This document shows, one piece after another, positions 5,050 through 6,335 of a stretch of DNA of 6,335 bases; within the stretch, counting starts at the first letter, position 1, and every line of letters starts with the position of its first letter. Under the pieces are notes generated by a model, which saw only the letters and a list, made by a program, of their open reading frames with translations, made no database searches and was not told the origin of the DNA. The DNA is taken from assembly GCA_900766795.1 (NCBI GenBank), contig CAAFWX010000020.1:1-6335 (forward strand), given 5' to 3'. A program made the translations under genes and the position numbers. The DNA is from Oscillospiraceae bacterium. GTDB lineage: Bacteria; Bacillota_A; Clostridia; Oscillospirales; Ruminococcaceae.

Positions 5050-5198
5050 GGGAAACGCTGATTATAACAAAATCGCCCCGTCTGGTTTCGCGCAAGTAAC
5101 AACAAAATTTTTCAAATATAACTGGCGTTTAGCGCGAAACCCAACGAGGAAACTCACGCGGCAGATTTTGTTACGCTGCGCTATAATCAGCGTATCCC
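5050..5198. repeat. Nested interrupted inverted repeat upstream of parA (possible parS/operator/oriT-like site)
   Basis: Three pairs of arms are nested in order. GGGAAACGCTGATTATA (5050-5066) pairs with TATAATCAGCGTATCCC (5182-5198), 16 of 17. TAACAAAATC (5065-5074) pairs with GATTTTGTTA (5164-5173), 10 of 10. GGTTTCGCGC (5084-5093) pairs with GCGCGAAACC (5132-5141), 10 of 10. The centre (5094-5131) is AT-rich. Each outer arm presents a TATAAT facing outward. Position next to parA makes a partition site or operator plausible; a transfer origin or recombination site is also possible. It does not contain the canonical parS TGTTTCACGTGAAACA. Confidence 0.75.
5061..5066 (-). promoter_or_regulatory. 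Candidate parA extended -10 element
   Basis: On the minus strand TATAAT (5066-5061) is preceded by TGT, giving TGTTATAAT. No good -35 lies 17 nt upstream (the hexamer there reads GAAACC), so it would rely on the extended -10 or on an activator. It would leave a leader of about 110 nt before parA. The element sits inside the left arm of the inverted repeat. Confidence 0.45.
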
Positions 5199-5300
5199 TT
5201 TCCGTCTATGCGTTTGCTAAAGCTCTTGTGAGCTGATACGCTAACGAATTGGGATAAGTATTTTTGTTAATTGTGCATAATCTCTTTCAACAAAAAGGTA

Positions 5301-5329
5301 TTGATTTTTTTATAATATTTTGGTATAAT
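5301..5329 (+). promoter_or_regulatory. SigA-type promoter of sensor gene
   Basis: TTGATT (5301-5306) and TATAAT (5324-5329) are 17 nt apart, with TGG before the -10 giving TGGTATAAT. The predicted start near 5336 leaves a leader of about 74 nt. Confidence 0.7.
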
Positions 5330-5333
5330 AAAA

Positions 5334-5359
5334 CAAAAGCTGTATTATTTTGCCGATGG
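5334..5359 (+). promoter_or_regulatory. Possible flagellar sigma-28/SigD promoter
   Basis: GCCGATGG (5352-5359) closely matches the sigma-28 -10 (GCCGATAA). CAAA at 5334-5337, 14 nt upstream, is a one-mismatch -35 (TAAA). Chemoreceptor genes are classical members of this regulon. The -35 is imperfect, so this is tentative. Confidence 0.35.
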
Positions 5360-5380
5360 AAGTTTCCTGAAAGGGACTTT

Positions 5381-5392
5381 GGTATTAATACC
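5381..5392. promoter_or_regulatory. Perfect 12-bp palindrome GGTATTAATACC
   Basis: This lies in the 5' leader, 17 bp before the ATG and directly upstream of the ribosome binding site. It could be an operator for a dimeric regulator. A 6-bp RNA hairpin without a loop is not possible, so a DNA site is more likely than an RNA element. Confidence 0.4.
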
Positions 5393-5409
5393 GTCACGGA
5401 GGATTTTCT

Positions 5410-6335
5410 ATGACAATCACGAAAAAAATCTGCATAATGGCAGCCGCGTGCACAGCGTTTGCCGCTATCGCCGTTGGAAGTCTGGGAGTGTATAGCTCCA
5501 ACAGAGCGCTCAATGATAACTCCCAAAAAATCATGGTAAGCACCGAAAACAGCATAAGCGAGGAAATCAACTCCTACCTCGGAAGAATCGAGCAGTCGGT
5601 GGACACTCTCGCAAATGTCGCAATCAGCAATATGAACAACTTCGACTCCTTCAAAACAAGCGACAGATATGTGCTTAATTTCACCGACAAAATCGAGCAG
5701 CTGCTGCTAAGCTCCGCCGAGGACACAGACGGCGCAATCACCGCTTACATAAGATACAACCCCGATTTCACCGACCCCGTTTCGGGTCTGTTCTATATGC
5801 GCAGCAGCGTAAACGAGGAGTTCGAGCAGGTAACTCCCACGGATTTCTCAATATATGACAAAAACGACTTCGCGCATGTCGGGTGGTACTACATTCCCGT
5901 GAACAACGGAAAAGCCACATGGATGAACCCCTACCTTAACGAGAATATCGGCATTTACATGATATCCTACGTTGTGCCGCTGTTTTATGAGGGAGAGAAC
6001 ATCGGAATAATCGGCATGGATATCGACTTCACGATGATTGAGAATATCGCGGAAAGCTCCAACGCCTACGCAACGGGTATGCCCATAATCGTCGACAGCA
6101 GCAACTGCGTGATGTACGGCAGGGATATGGAATTTGGCGCAGACCTTGCCGAGCTTGGCAGCTTTGACAGGCTGATTGAAGCCATGTCCGGCGACAGCGG
6201 AGAAAGCGGCGAAAACGTTATCTCCTGCAAGCTGAACGGCGCTTCAAGAAACGCAGTGTTCTCCACGCTTGACAACGGCATGAGGTTCATCTTCACGGCG
6301 GAAGCCTCCGAAACCTCACAGCAGACCGTCCACAT
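5410..6335 (+). CDS. Membrane sensor with dCache-like domain, probable methyl-accepting chemotaxis protein (partial)
   Basis: The frame is open to the right edge and shows 308 residues. Residues 1-6 (MTITKK) are followed by a hydrophobic membrane segment at about 7-28. An extracytoplasmic domain of double-Cache type fills the rest: W159-Y-Y-I-P, then YMISYVVPLF and IGIIGMDIDF (198-207), which is the membrane-distal PAS-like subdomain signature, with a second subdomain from about 225. The visible part fits a ligand-sensing region about as long as usual in Cache chemoreceptors. HAMP and signalling domains would lie beyond the window, so a histidine kinase or diguanylate cyclase cannot be excluded. 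GGAGG (5398-5402) is 7 nt before the ATG. Third codon positions look richer in C/G than in the genes to the left, which fits a host gene beside a mobile element, though I have not measured it. Confidence 0.8.
   Translation, partial: MTITKKICIMAAACTAFAAIAVGSLGVYSSNRALNDNSQKIMVSTENSISEEINSYLGRIEQSVDTLANVAISNMNNFDSFKTSDRYVLNFTDKIEQLLLSSAEDTDGAITAYIRYNPDFTDPVSGLFYMRSSVNEEFEQVTPTDFSIYDKNDFAHVGWYYIPVNNGKATWMNPYLNENIGIYMISYVVPLFYEGENIGIIGMDIDFTMIENIAESSNAYATGMPIIVDSSNCVMYGRDMEFGADLAELGSFDRLIEAMSGDSGESGENVISCKLNGASRNAVFSTLDNGMRFIFTAEASETSQQTVH

Larger units (their letters stand above)
4945..5409. other. Intergenic region between divergent parA and sensor gene
   Basis: This 465-bp gap has no convincing coding sequence on either strand. 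It holds the parA leader (4945 to about 5055), a CCGACA/TGTCGG hairpin (5026-5031 with 5037-5042), a large nested inverted repeat (5050-5198), an AT-rich stretch, two candidate promoters for the gene on the right, and a 12-bp perfect palindrome (5381-5392). AGCTC-TTGT-GAGCT near 5221-5234 is a small hairpin without a T-tract. Confidence 0.7.

Noticed and set aside
5330..5409. Cyclic-di-GMP riboswitch in the sensor gene leader
   Set aside because: I could not see the conserved GEMM core or tetraloop-receptor sequence, and the leader is short.
6066..6335. 89-codon minus-strand frame at the right end
   Set aside because: It is a shadow of the sensor gene, whose plus-strand frame is continuous with a good ribosome binding site and Cache motifs.

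Overview
The window looks like Firmicutes/Clostridia DNA, probably Oscillospiraceae/Ruminococcaceae-like. The evidence is the style of the proteins, AGGAGG-type ribosome binding sites, perfect TTGACA-N17-TGnTATAAT promoters and a ParA/ParB pair next to plasmid/ICE-type accessory genes. This taxonomic guess is inference from sequence style; no search was run. Most of the window reads as the partition/maintenance segment of a plasmid or integrated mobile element. The right end carries a chemoreceptor-type sensor gene that may be host flank or cargo.

Layout, left to right. Positions 1-101 hold the 5' end of an unrecognised minus-strand gene. Positions 172-402 hold a plus-strand noncoding transcription unit: consensus promoter, a 100-nt hairpin built from heptamer repeats, and an intrinsic terminator. 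Positions 407-1132 hold a minus-strand Api92/YubB-like plasmid protein gene. Positions 1243-2090 hold a self-contained plus-strand module: consensus promoter, about 87-nt structured RNA ending in a strong terminator, then a DUF3800 (RNase H-like) gene with its own terminator. The RNA-terminator-protein order resembles the DUF3800-associated RNA motifs and, formally, type III toxin-antitoxin loci. Positions 2067-2165 hold a scar in which an api92-like start is joined to a parB-like 3' end. Positions 2181-3094 hold an Rpn/PD-(D/E)XK nuclease gene with its own promoter and terminator. Positions 3110-4944 hold parB and parA, minus strand, translationally coupled (TAATG). parB has an in-frame amber stop at codon 48. 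Positions 4945-5409 are intergenic, with a large nested inverted repeat upstream of parA and a leader with two candidate promoters for the gene on the right. From 5410 to the window end is a plus-strand membrane sensor with a dCache-like extracellular domain, cut by the window.

The most interesting reading is that the space between parB and api92 is a cargo slot. The same 65-bp api92 start segment and the same 28-bp parB tail segment each occur twice. They delimit two adjacent units of about 1 kb, one carrying DUF3800 plus its RNA and the other carrying rpn. This is what recombination between two related elements with different cargo in the same slot would leave behind.
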